NCBI GenBank assembly: GCA_012064415.1 | Contig: SSNU01000010.1 | Location: 8,431-72,430, forward strand | Direction of reading: 5' to 3' | Length of the DNA stretch: 64,000 bases | Origin: Gyrodactylus bullatarudis | Taxonomy: Eukaryota > Platyhelminthes > Monogenea > Gyrodactylidea > Gyrodactylidae | In this document: piece by piece, positions 54,170 to 64,000 of the stretch | Numbering within the stretch: the first letter of the stretch is position 1 | How the letters are laid out: the number at the start of each line of letters is the position of its first letter | Position numbers and translations under genes: made by a program | Notes under the pieces: model-generated | Database searches by the model: none | What the model was told of the DNA's origin: nothing | The model's input: only the letters and a program-made list of their open reading frames with translations

Positions 54170-54749
54170 AATAAAAATGCGAATCAAGAGACAAACTTTG
54201 AATACCTGCAACCGAGACACTTCAGAGCATTAAAGAAACTGAACATAATACAAGTAAAAGTCCTGTAAAGTGAAAAGAGATAAATTAATAGGGGATAGAT
54301 CCTCGTATATATAGGGCTAATTCGGGTTAAATATTATTCGTCGATTGCATGGACCAATGAGAATCGAGGAAATCTCGTGGGAGATTTTTACGTTATTTTT
54401 CACCCTGATTCAATAAAACTATTAAACTGCATAAAAAATGAGAGTTATTTATTTTAATTTCGAAGAATGATTTTTAAGAAATGATTTTTACCTTTCCTTA
54501 GTATCAGTGCTAATTTGAAAACTTTATGCCATTGGCGAGATCGTGCTATAGTCAATTGGATTAGGAAAATACTATTTCAAATTTTTGAGAATTTCGGATA
54601 CAGGTTCCACAGATTCTTTAAAAATTATTTTTTTGTCGGTATACATCTGATCTCATGTAGAAGCAGGAGTGAATTTAGTCCAGTTCTATTCCAAGGGCAG
54701 ACATAATCTTGTGCAGTTGCATAACTTCCTGTTAATAAAAAATATAAGA

Positions 54750-55144
54750 AATTTCAAAGCAAAGAATTGAAAATAATGACCAACGTTATGCTCTTGGATA
54801 CAGTGGTTCTTCATAATTTTTCGGACATATTTTTGCTCTCCATAAACACGAGTAAGATTAAGTATACGGGCAACACCATCATCAATTTCTTGTGTATCAT
54901 TTTGAGAAATAGTTCCTTGAATTTCCTTCAATTCTTAAAGCTGCTCATCAACTTTAGATCTCAATCGTACAAAACGTTCGTTTGGCTCAAAACCAATGTT
55001 TGCAGCTGTCTTCGTTTTTTCTTTGCGCCACTTTTGGATTGTTGACACGGATACATTGTGCTTCTTGGCTGTATATCCAGGACCATCTCCAGAAAGCTCC
55101 ATCTCATGGAGAATTGCAAGTTTTTGCTCGTTGGTGAAAGGCAT
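54750..55144 (-). pseudogene. HTH (psq-like) transposase-type protein with an in-frame stop
   Basis: Minus strand ATG at 55144: PFTNEQKLAILHEMELSG, GYTAKKHNVSVSTIQKWRKE, a psq/IS-type HTH of about 50 residues. Then FEPNERFVRLRSKVDEQL, TAA at 54936-54934, and in the same frame ELKEIQGTISQNDTQEIDDG and ARILNLTRVYGEQKYVRKIM. The continuing helical character across the stop suggests one substitution (for example AAA to TAA). No catalytic domain is found downstream. Confidence 0.6.
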
Positions 55145-55284
55145 AGTAAGTTCCGTCTGAGAAAGTATGAGTTTGAGAAAAAGCATGAAGCTTTACATAA
55201 TAGGCATACTGACGCACAAGTATTACGTGGGATAACTAACTGTGTGTGTTTTCCTTACAACTCTCATTACCTAATGTAAGGTAT

Positions 55285-57258
55285 TGTATCCCAAAACGTA
55301 AAAATGAAATTGAAGACAAGGCAGCGTTTGAACGTTTGATGTATGAACTAGGTTTTACGAAGAACTGCAAAGATGATTCCAACTCAGAGAAGTTTAAACG
55401 TGATATTTTATCTATTTACAGAAGATTTGATAGAAAACCTCTAAGATCTAGTTTACTTACCAAAAAACATTTAAACTAAAAAAAGAACTTAAATCTAATG
55501 AAAACGTTTTTCTCACTAAACCTGACAAAGGTAAAGGGATAGTTTTAATGTATAAGAAAGATTTTCGATAAGAGTTAGATTTCCTTTCAGACGAAAGTAA
55601 ATTCATAAATAAGGGTCAGGATAGATCGTCATATTACAAGGTAATAGAATCTATGGAGCGTAGTATGTACAAAATAGCAGAAGGACTATTTGATAAGAAA
55701 ATAATTTCTGATCAAACTAGAGGTTTTATATCTAAAAAGCATACTAGAATGTCTAGGTTGTATTTGAAATGAAAAAATGAAAAAGACATTTACATTACAT
55801 CCAAAGACACACAAAATAATTGATGATATAGTTCCGGAGGTGTTTCCAGTAAGGCCGATCATGGATATGTCATCATTTCCACAACATAATTTAGCGAAGT
55901 GGTTAATTGATGTATTAAAACCAATACATACATATTATGCTAAATATGTTGTCAAAGATACATTCGCTTTTGTGGATAGAATTAAGGATTTAAATATTGG
56001 TTTAAATGAAATGATTTCATTAGATGTAAGCTCTTTATTTCCTAGTATACCTATTGAGGAGACATTATCTGTTATTAAATCTTTCATTGATGAACAAGAA
56101 GGTTTTGAAATGCAAAGTAATGAAATCACTGATCTCATTAGGATCTGTTGTACAAACGTTCCATTATCGTTTCAAAACATATTATTCATCTAGAAAGATG
56201 GGATAGCTAAGGGTTCACCTCTTAGTCCTCTTTTAACAGAAATCTTTCTAGGTTGGTTAGAATTAAATAAAATGTCTGAAACAATCAATTCTTACACTGA
56301 TGTTTACATCAGATATGTTGACAACACTTTTATTTTAATGAAACCTAACGTATCAGTAGATGATTTTTTCTCCAAGATGAATTCGTTTCATCCGAATAAA
56401 GTTTTTACTATGGAAAGAGAATCTAATGGTATCTTGAGTAGAAGAGAAGATGGATCAATTCTGAGAAATATTTATAAGAAGAAGACTGACACCGGGAAGT
56501 ATCTACATTATGCCAGATTCAGTCCTATTTCTCATAAAGTTGGCTTAGTAATTGGTCTAAGTAAGAGGATAAGAAAGATAGCAAGCCCTGAGGAATGGTC
56601 TAACGAAATAGAGAATTCAAAGTTGTGTCTGAAGGAAAATGGTTATCCCGGTAAATTTGTTGACAAATTCATGAATGTATCTATGGATAGAAATGAGCTT
56701 GTCGAAACAGATGAATTGGAGAAAACAACTATTTTTATGAAGCTCAACTTCAAAGGTGATAGGTTCAGTAATGATATTAGAAGAAGGCAAAATGATCTCA
56801 TCAATCAACATTATTATAACATACAATTGAAAATTGTATTTAAAACTCAGAGATTGTTTAGTTTGATTCATACGGATTTACTGAAGCCAGAGGAGAAAAC
56901 TCTATTAGTTTTCAAATTCCAATGTGATTTCATATATAGGTAGAAATTATCTACACGTGCGGAGGATCATCTGAAGAAGGATACTGCGGTGACTAGGCAC
57001 CTCAGACAAGAAGATCATACAGCTTCAGTTTCTAATTTTTCCGTTTTAAACAAAAACCCCAATGACGTCAGCATAGATGTATGGGTGAAAGAAAAATTTC
57101 TTATTAAACCTAATCTATGTGTTCAAAAAAACTATTCCTATAATCTTCAATTGCTGTTGCTATTTATTGGAGAGTTTTGGTGTTTTTCAGCTTGCATTTT
57201 ATTCTTATTTTCTTTGACTTTTACTATTTCTTTCATGATTTGTAAATTATTATTTTGA
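55285..57258 (+). pseudogene. Longest PLE copy: N-terminus, RT and GIY-YIG region
   Basis: 55285-55479: RYCIPKRKNEIEDKAAFERL to FDRKPLRSSLLTKKHL. 55500-55770 (frameshifted): TKPDKGKGIVLMY..., KKHTRMSRLYL. 55777-56193: LHPKTHKIIDDIVPEVFPVR, DMSSFPQHNLAKWLID, EMISLDVSSLFPSIPIEE (motif A Asp). Motif B is GIAKGSPLSPLLTEIFLG. 56272-56943: VYIRYVDNTFILM (motif C, second Asp changed to Asn), GKYLHYARFSPISHKVGLVI, KLNFKGDRFSNDIRRRQND, then a broken GIY-YIG (FKFQCDFIYR-stop-KLST) and HLKKDTAVTRHLRQEDHTAS to KEKFLIKPNLCVQKNYS. RT copies RNA at a nicked target, and GIY-YIG makes the nick. It starts immediately after the right repeat of the 53132 element. Confidence 0.88.
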
Positions 57259-57274
57259 ATGACTTTGCCGTCAC

Positions 57275-57875
57275 TATTTCCTTTGGTATTTCTTCAGGAC
57301 TAGCAATCCCTCGAATTCTCTTCCCTAGACCAATTACTAAGCCAACCGTATGTGAAACTGGCATAATGAAGATATTTGCCATTGTCAGTCTTCTTTTTAA
57401 AAATATTTCTTAGAATTGATCCGTCTTCTCTTCCAGTTAGTTTGACATCTAGGAAACTTAAAATACCGTTAGACTCTCTTTCCATAGTAAATTTAATATT
57501 TACATGAAATGAGTTCATCTTCATAAAGAAGTCGTCTACAGATACATTTTTCATTATAATAAAAGTGTCATCAACATATCTAATGTAAACATCAGGGTAT
57601 CTTCAATAGATACATTAGGAAATAAAGAACTAATGTCTAATGAAATCATTTCTCTAGATTCTATGTTTAAATCTTTTACTCTTTCTACAATATCAAAAGT
57701 ATCTTTAACAACATATTAAGCATAGTACGTATGTATAGGTTTCAAGATATCAATTAACCATTTTGCTAAATTATGTTACGGACATGACGACATGTCCAAG
57801 ATCAGCCGAACTGGAAAAATTTCAGGTAGATTATTATCTATAATCTTATGTGTCTTGGGGTGTAAATATAACCTA
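57275..57875 (-). pseudogene. PLE RT fragment, head-to-head with the previous copy
   Basis: Minus strand from 57875: YRLYLHPKTHKIIDNNLPEI, DMSSCP..HNLAKW, then motif A region ESREMISLDISSLFPNVSIE. A jump (motif B deleted) leads to IRYVDDTFIIMKNVSVDDFF (motif C intact) and GKYLHYASF. Its 3' side abuts the 3' end of the plus-strand copy at 57258. Confidence 0.8.
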
Positions 57876-57979
57876 TATCGCTTTTAAAAATAGGTGATAG
57901 AAATTTTTTATATTATCAAAAAAGGGAGTTCTAAAAATCCCATAAACTAAAAAACGTGACTTTATTTTTCACTACTTAA

Positions 57980-59010
57980 ATGGCTGATGAGGAATTCATA
58001 AAAGAGTTATTCGAAGAAAATAACGATTCCAAGCTAAATCAAGTTGACTGGGGCAAGGATCCACAACACACATTCAGAACAATGAACAAAAATGACAATC
58101 CAGAAGAATTCCTCTGTACCTTCAATCAGGCCCATGAGAAGATTCAATTCACATTAGAAAAGGAGAACGAAAACAGCCTACCATTTTTGGATGTTAAACT
58201 TATAAGAAACGAGGATGGAACGATAAAAAGAGGAATCCACAGAAAAAGGACGTTTACAGGAGAAATTCTTGACTTCAATTCATTTTTACCACGAAAAATT
58301 AAACGAGGCCTCATAACAAGGTTAGCAAAGCGAGCACGAAGGATAGTTTCCGATGGAATGTGGGAACAAGAATTGGAACAGTTGGTCAGCATATTTTTAA
58401 TCAACGATTTTCCAATAGAACTGATCAATGACCGTCTCTCAAAACTCTATACTCCGAGAAGGAAGCCAAACGAAACGGTCCAACTGCCTACGTTAAACTT
58501 CCATTCAAAGGTGATAGAATTGCAATGATGTTCTAAAAGAAAATCAATGATGTCTTTCATGAAACTTACCCAGAAGGCAACATAAGGATCATCTACAAAA
58601 CCAAAAAGATGTTTACGAATTGTTCTAAAGACACACTGGAGCCTCTCAAAAAATCCTATGTGGTTTACAAATTCAAATGCTCTTGTACTGTAAAATCCAT
58701 AGGCTAAACCATCAGAAGCCTTGAGGAAAGAGGCAAGCAGCCATCAGAGAGCATCCCAAAAACTGCAATGCCAAAGTTTCCTCCCAAAACTTTGAAATAA
58801 TATATAAACCATCATGAAACTGCTTTTATAGTTTAAAAGCTGCTAAAACCTACTTCGTCAATCAACAAAAGTTCGAATCTATGCATATAGAAAAACTATG
58901 TTAAGTCCTTGAACCTCCCAAAACCAAAAGAGCAGAAACAATTGTCCCAGCCCCACCCAAAAAGAGAAGAAGTCGAGACGAGCAAACGGATCACAAATTT
59001 TTTTCTTAGC
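57980..59010 (+). pseudogene. PLE of the second lineage: thumb, GIY-YIG and basic tail
   Basis: 57980-58528: PEEFLCTFNQAHEKIQFTLE, NSLPFLDVKLIRNEDGTIKR, GEILDFNSFLPRKIKRGLIT, PIELINDRLSKLY. This is the region after the RT active site. 58540-58700: GNIRIIYKTKKMFTNCSKD, SYVVYKFKCSCTVKSIG-stop-TIRSLEER (GIY-YIG with Tyr changed to Ser). The end reads ETIVPAPPKKRRSRDEQ, TDHKFFS, stop near 59007. The first 40 codons (MADEEFIKELFEENN...) are not PLE-like and may be foreign. Stops in the last third make it inactive. Confidence 0.78.
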
Positions 59011-59199
59011 AACACAATAATTTTTATTACAAAAAATTAATTTTTCTTTATAATTCTATTCTGTATTACTATATGATAATCATATTTAATATAATAACAC
59101 ATCCAAAGATCAATTTTACCTGGCAACAGGTATGGCCCAATCTAATTTTGAAAATAATTTCAACCATTAATTTAATTCTGAAAATAAAACCTATGTATT

Positions 59200-59262
59200 T
59201 AGCATGTATCACACTGATGAATATGCCCTGAATAAAGGCCTTATTTGTGAGAAAAATCCTGG
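59200..59262 (+). ncRNA. Putative hammerhead-like motif downstream of the PLE
   Basis: TGTATCACA, CTGATGA at 59214-59220, ATGCCC, TGAATAAAGGCC. The GAAA is TGAAT here, so it is a decayed form. It lies 200 bp after the tail stop. Related modules at 23636 (minus) and 45618. Confidence 0.35.
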
Positions 59263-59288
59263 CATCTTCTAACTTTGAATCTGATGAT

Positions 59289-59335
59289 TAGATATCAATT
59301 AACCATTTTGCTAAATTATGTTACGGACATGATGA
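59289..59335 (-). repeat. Tiny PLE fragment
   Basis: ATATCAATTAACCATTTTGC and the following bases repeat 57745-57790. Confidence 0.6.
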
Positions 59336-59542
59336 TATATGATGATAAATGATATCGGTGACCCAGCTCAAAACAAATTTTGAATAACATCTATGCGAGA
59401 TGAATCAAATTATATTTAATCAAAATCGTAAACCGATGAGTTTAGAATGGGATTAAAGTACAAGAATCTAAATTATTTTATAGCTCTATAGAGCCTCGAA
59501 TTTAAAATAATTTATCAATCAGAGGATATTATTGATAATCGA

Positions 59543-60913
59543 ATTTATTATATATGAAGCAATCATTTTATAGAATTCGATAGTTATATATAATCTTCGC
59601 CGATTATGTATAATAATCAAGCCTCTAATCATGATAAATGATTTTTATCTTGATTGAAGAAAATTCTGACGATTATATATAACTCTCGTCTGATGGAAAG
59701 TCAGGCGTTCTACATACATTTTAACCCAAAAGACAAATGAGGTATGGTGTACCTATTCTTATTGTGAAGAACTACAGGTGAAAGCTCTGATTCATTACCC
59801 TATTTCTTTTTAAATAGAATAGTGCCTATCTTTTATACTCTTCATAATCAGTATTGTACACTAACCTAGTACTCACACATATAGATTATAATCTTTAACT
59901 AGAAATATTTCGTTCTAGGTGCTTAGGTCGTATATCCCACAGGAACGTCTTATTTGGTAACGGATTATAATCTATAATTATAGAAAAAATTGTTTAATAT
60001 GTAATCTCCTAATACTATGGTTTGACAATGTCTGTAACATGTTCTCTTTCTAAAGCTATTTTATATTTCTTTAATGTTGAGCTTACGATCTAGATTCAGA
60101 AAAATTCTTGATCAAATTCAATTTCTTGATGAAAAATTTCAGAATTCATACTGTTTTTCTTTATTTAAAAAAATCAGTCTGGTAAGCTCTCTATAATTTT
60201 GAATAACCTTATCTTCTTTCCTGACTGAAATATTCACGTAAATTTTCAAATACGTCCGAAAATCCTCTTAAAATCATATTTTGGGAATATATATATTTTG
60301 TACATTATAACTATTTTTAAATCAAAGTGATGAATGTAAAGCAGAACTTATGGATTGTTCAATAAAATTTTATATCATAAACCTAATTTGTCTGTTTAAA
60401 ATAATTATTCGTTTAATCTTCAATGCTATAGCTTTTCTATATCTTCTTCATCCAGAAATACCGAAATTTCCACAGAAATCTTTGAAAAATTCGGGCAATT
60501 TTTTTATTAAGCATCAATTTAGAAAATCCACACATGTCATATCGATCGACACAAATTTAAAGTTGAATCCATTCGCTAAAAAGTTAAAAGGAAACATATA
60601 CAGATTTGGAATTTTTATTTTTTCCAATCTGATTATTTATAAGGAATTTTTCAGATCTGGAAAAAAAACATAAAAAATCAATTTATCTCTCCTATTTACC
60701 TTAATTTTGAATTTTTCATGACTCTGTGTATGATATGTAGGGCATACTTGTTACTACCCCTGACTTATCAGACGAGAGTTATACATAATCGTCGGAATTT
60801 TTCTTCAATCAAGATAAAAATCATATATCATGATCAGAGGCTTGATTATTATACATAATCGGCGAAGATTATATATAACTATCGAGTTCTATAAATTGAT
60901 TGCAACATATATA
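59543..60913. mobile_element. Foldback element with about 150-bp inverted arms
   Basis: 59543-59706 and 60760-60913 are inverted copies (CCGATTATGTATAATAATCA and TCTTGATTGAAGAAAATTCT with complements). About 1.05 kb between them contains a decayed PLE tail (60330-60470, ATGAATGTAAAGCAGAACTT). No transposase. The right arm abuts a PLE terminal module at 60914. Confidence 0.65.
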
Positions 60914-60972
60914 TCTAGCCGGTGTAAAAGTCTGATGAGATCCGTTGAAATAAAAGCTTTATTACTAAATAT
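60914..60972 (+). ncRNA. Putative hammerhead-like motif
   Basis: AGT, CTGATGA (60932-60938), GATCCGTT, GAAATAAAAGCTTTATT, ACT. AUAAA/UUUAU forms a 5-bp stem III around AGC. Almost the same module as 43715-43772. Confidence 0.45.
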
Positions 60973-61361
60973 CCACTTGACTTCCAAATCCTCTAAATGG
61001 GTCTTTCATTTGAAACTAAAATAATTTAGCAGAATTTCTCCATTCTTGTCGTTCTTTTCAATTCAATGTTCTTCTGGCTTGTTGATTCTATCAGTCCAGT
61101 TTTCTCCAACTTTTAACGATCACGTCAGTCCCGATACTATCAGCAGCAATTTTTACGCGATCTGAAAGGGTCATAAAGCTTGCCATTTTATTTAGATATT
61201 CCCCTCGATCGGATCTTATCTGCTGTAGGCGTTAGTTGTATACAGCTTTGAAATATCTGATAAAGCCTGCCTCAATTGGTTGTAACACAAAAGTTGAATT
61301 TTCAGGGAGGTAAACAATCTATAGAATAGTAAACAAAATTAATTTCAAGATTCAATTTAAA

Positions 61362-61916
61362 AAGGGTTGATTCCAAAAATAACCCATGAAAATTTTTTTT
61401 CCAGAATTCACCCCAAAAATTTCCAAAGATCACCCCAAAGAAAACTTTAACTCTTTACCTCGAATCAATTATTCTTATTTCAAAATTCCCCTCTTATTGA
61501 ATAGTGTAACTTGAAAGATTGAATGTGAACTTTCTCCTCAAATCTAGGTTCTTACAAATTTTCCCTATCCTTAAAGAAGATTTATTTCTTGTTTCTCAAG
61601 ATCGAAATAGTGAAATAAGAAGAGGTGTTAAATTTACCAAACTCCAATGTCCTTGTAGTTTGAGAAAATTAATTAATATCCCTATTAACATCTGTATGTT
61701 GTGGCTAAAAAGATAGAAATTGTTTTTAAAATGTATGCCCCATATGAATACAAAATAATATCTTTGAAAGCAGCTTACTCGGCAATAGCCGTAAAATATC
61801 ATCGCCGAAAAAAGTAGAGAAATTATTAAATCAAATCATTTCTTATTATTAAAAAAAAACTTTGGAGTGAATTTTTAAAAAAAATTTTCTTGGGGTAATT
61901 TTTGGAATTAATCCTT
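61362..61916. mobile_element. MULE deletion derivative, 555 bp
   Basis: Left end AAGGGTTGATTCCAAAAATA and right end TTTTTGGAATTAATCCTT are inverted, and the right one equals the right end of the MULE at 27755. Inside, 61570-61660 encodes EDLFLVSQDRNSEIRRGVKF and TKLQCPCS, the SWIM region of the MULE transposase (DLFYVSQDRNSETRRVVNF). It is therefore a shrunken non-autonomous copy. Confidence 0.8.
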
Positions 61917-62639
61917 TTCAAAATTAGTTATTAACTTTGATATTGAAGACATTATCCCAATTCTTGCTTGCAGTGTCTAAAGTGGGCACTACACTGATCG
62001 GCAAATAAAATAATTTTTTATCTAACAGTCCATGATTTCTTCCGAGCTTCCTATCTCATTGCTGAAGATATTTCTTGTCACCTTCAGTCATCCAAGACGA
62101 CTTACACTGGGGAAAGTCAAAAAATCTATATTTTTCTGGTCAACATTTTCTGATGTAAGATTTCAAATATGCCAAAAAATATATTTTATCCCATCGAATA
62201 AAAGAGTTTAATTGATTAAACCATTTCGATTGCAACCAAGTGTACTCAAACTCATATATCGATTCAAGGATTGCTGTTGAGAACTTGATCCTCACAACAA
62301 ATATTAACAGATAGATTCTCCACTCACCTTCAAAATTTGGATCTGATCGAAATTTTTTTTAAAATCAGGAGGGCTCTTTGAACATTTAAAAGTTAAAAAT
62401 GATCATGATTTCTGAGGAGTAATTTTCTCTTTTACGCTCGATTGCGTTCAATACGAACACCCAAAGTTAGATCTCTATAGTAAGTTCGACAGAGTACTTA
62501 ATCAGCTTCCGAATAGTATATCATTTATTGGGCTCAATTGTTTATGGGTTTTTTACTATTTTAATTATTATTGTACACATATAAAAATATTTTTCTTCTC
62601 TTTCTTCTATTTTTCTTTAGCTTAATATTATTATTTTGT
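61917..62639. other. No gene recognised
   Basis: AT-rich, no supported features. Confidence 0.4.
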
Positions 62640-62960
62640 ACATTATAACTATTTTTAAATGTAAAGCAGAACTTATGGATTGTTCAATAAAATTTTATAT
62701 CAAACCTAATTTGTCTGTTTAAAATAATTATTCGTTTAGTCTTCAACGCTATAGCTTTTCCACCTCTTTCTCTTCACTGTTACTATTTATTGAAGATTTT
62801 TTCGGTATTTTCAATCTCATATTATATTCTTATTTCCATTCATGACTCTATTTTTCCTTTTTAAAACTATTTCTTTGTAAATTGTGAATTATTATTTTTC
62901 ATTCAAACATTAACTTTTATCATTTTCAAAGAGAAACCACTGAGAAATGCGCATGTGGTC
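62640..62960 (+). repeat. Decayed PLE 3' tail
   Basis: AAATGTAAAGCAGAACTTAT to TATAGCTTTTCC repeats 60330-60445. 62770-62830 (CTTCACTGTTACTATTTATT) matches other PLE tails. ACCACTGA..GAAATGCGCATGTGGT at 62937-62958 is a hammerhead-like core with its middle deleted. Confidence 0.55.
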
Positions 62961-63345
62961 ATAAATACATTTTCTTGCATATTTCTAAAATACATGGATC
63001 GTTCCATGGACTTCATTTCTATATAATATGCCGTTCTCTACCAGTATTAACACATTTTGTCTAATTCGAGTATTGGAAATGACGCCTTTCTCCCATCTAT
63101 ACCCAACACACTCATGCATGAGTTAATAGGTGTAGAAAGGGAAAACTCATGATACCCACAGTCACACAATATGGTATGGGGTCCTCTCATTCAGATCTCA
63201 ACCTCTCTTACATGTACTTGGTAGGGAAAGGAATGAGTTACCCACGCAAATCAATTACACATCTTGTTTTTTCACGCTGTATAGTTTCTGCTTTAACTAA
63301 TGCCTTTTTATGGCTATATCTGTCTTTCTCAGTGAAGAATGTATT
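62961..63345. other. No gene recognised
   Basis: Nothing supported. Confidence 0.4.
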
Positions 63346-63352
63346 GAAAATA

Positions 63353-63590
63353 TTTTTTCCAGAATTCATCCCAAAAATTTCCAAAGATCACCCCAAAGAA
63401 AAATTTTTCCAAAAATAACCCCAAGAATCACCCCAATGAAAACTTCAAGTCTTTACCTCGAATCAATAGTTCTTATTTCAAAATTCCCCTCTTATTGAAT
63501 GGTGTAACTTGAATGATTCAAATTATTTATGCAACTTACATAAGTTTCAGAAAGATTGAATGTGAACTTTCTCCTCAAATAGAACCTTTT
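63353..63590 (+). repeat. MULE fragment, third copy
   Basis: CCAGAATTCATCCCAAAAAT to CTCTTATTGAATGGTGTAAC parallels 61402-61515. 63495-63555 encodes EWCNLNDSNYLCNLHKFQ, the N-terminal block of the MULE transposase (IEWCNLNDPNSLCNLHKFQ). A GGGGT/ACCCC-rich iteration precedes it. Right end not found. Confidence 0.7.
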
Positions 63591-64000
63591 TCCAAATTCG
63601 TTGAATTGTTCTTCATACTCATGATTTTTTATAGATTCTCCTGATTCAACATAGAATTATAAATTCGTTTTCATTAATATCGCATAATAGTAAATTTGTA
63701 TTTTATAAATATTGCTGAAAAATTTCGAGCTGATTTTTTCATAGCAGTATTTATACACTATCAAACATGTGTATATTTATAAGCAGGAACAAAATCAATG
63801 CAATCAGTATATGAAACAATAAACCATTATTTATAGATTTTTGAATTATAAATTTCAATATTTTAAAGGTTCCTGAAGTGAGTGATACATCTATCAAAAA
63901 ATATTTTTCCAACGACAAATACAATGGTTTTATCTGATAAATAGTTGAATTCATAATTTAGCTGATGCAGGTTTGCAAAAAGAATACTGCTTTATTCCGT
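63591..64000. other. No gene recognised
   Basis: AT-rich DNA to the window edge. Confidence 0.4.

Larger units (their letters stand above)
53132..55274. mobile_element. 2.1-kb element with 112-bp inverted repeats
   Basis: Ends TTAGGTAATGAGAGTTGTAA (53132) and its complement (ending 55274) are nearly identical for about 112 bp (inner limits 53243 and 55162). One substitution seen (TATAAAGC versus TGTAAAGC). No clear target duplication. The only plausible gene is the HTH ORF starting just inside the right repeat on the minus strand. PLE and LTR-like pieces (53258-53310, 53470-53590, 54245-54400) fill much of the rest. Confidence 0.75.

Noticed and set aside
61353..61926. Target duplication around the MULE derivative
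   Set aside because: Flanks TTCAATTTAA and TTCAAAATTA are similar but not identical, so I do not claim a duplication.
1..64000. CRISPR arrays, tRNAs, rRNAs, bacterial operons
   Set aside because: No regularly spaced repeats, no cloverleaf or rRNA-like sequence, and spliceosomal introns argue against a prokaryote.

Overview
This window is AT-rich eukaryotic DNA, very probably from an animal. It consists almost entirely of nested, decayed transposable elements: Tc1, pogo, hAT and MULE DNA transposons, Penelope-like retroelements (PLEs) with GIY-YIG endonuclease, one non-LTR retrotransposon (LINE), and traces of LTR-retrotransposon genes. I found no convincing host gene, tRNA, rRNA or CRISPR array. 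The strongest clue to the host is intron size. One apparently recent pogo element carries three in-frame GT..AG introns of 26-27 nt, and two diverged pogo copies have a 24- or 26-nt intron at the same codon. Spliceosomal introns averaging about 26 nt have been reported for dicyemid mesozoans. That makes a dicyemid, or another metazoan with miniature introns, a reasonable but unproven guess.

Layout. 1-2120: 5'-part of a LINE on the minus strand (ORF1-like, endonuclease, start of the RT region), adjoining PLE sequence. 2455-4165: a PLE fragment split by a Tc1 element with 214-bp inverted repeats whose transposase has one in-frame stop. 4980-16440: PLE fragments in both orientations (two with recognisable RT catalytic motifs), a 567-bp hAT-type MITE with a perfect 8-bp target duplication, and a truncated pogo-type MITE. 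17838-18503: a truncated retroviral-type integrase. 18900-23010: pogo relics, a 184-bp MITE inside one of them, and a Tc1 relic with a tandemly duplicated intron. 25300-27760: a hAT relic abutting a MULE transposase. 27860-33770: PLE tails, gag-like and unclassified relics. 33784-37448: pogo and hAT relics and a Tc1 tail. 37458-41420: the best-preserved element, a 3,963-bp pogo transposon with 652-bp inverted repeats. 42575-60960: PLE pieces, an LTR-like repeat, and a 2.1-kb inverted-repeat element with a helix-turn-helix ORF. 61362-63590: MULE deletion derivatives.

How the parts relate. The PLE fragments share RT (SPLxPLL, YVDD) and GIY-YIG motifs. Downstream of their coding ends they repeatedly carry a CUGANGA...GAAA motif flanked by complementary arms, which looks like the hammerhead ribozyme known from PLE terminal repeats. 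One PLE group ends in a basic stretch followed by a peptide resembling a PCNA-binding (PIP) box. The autonomous pogo element carries a second, separate DNA-binding ORF and an unexplained middle ORF in addition to its transposase. Several short non-autonomous elements share its terminal motifs.
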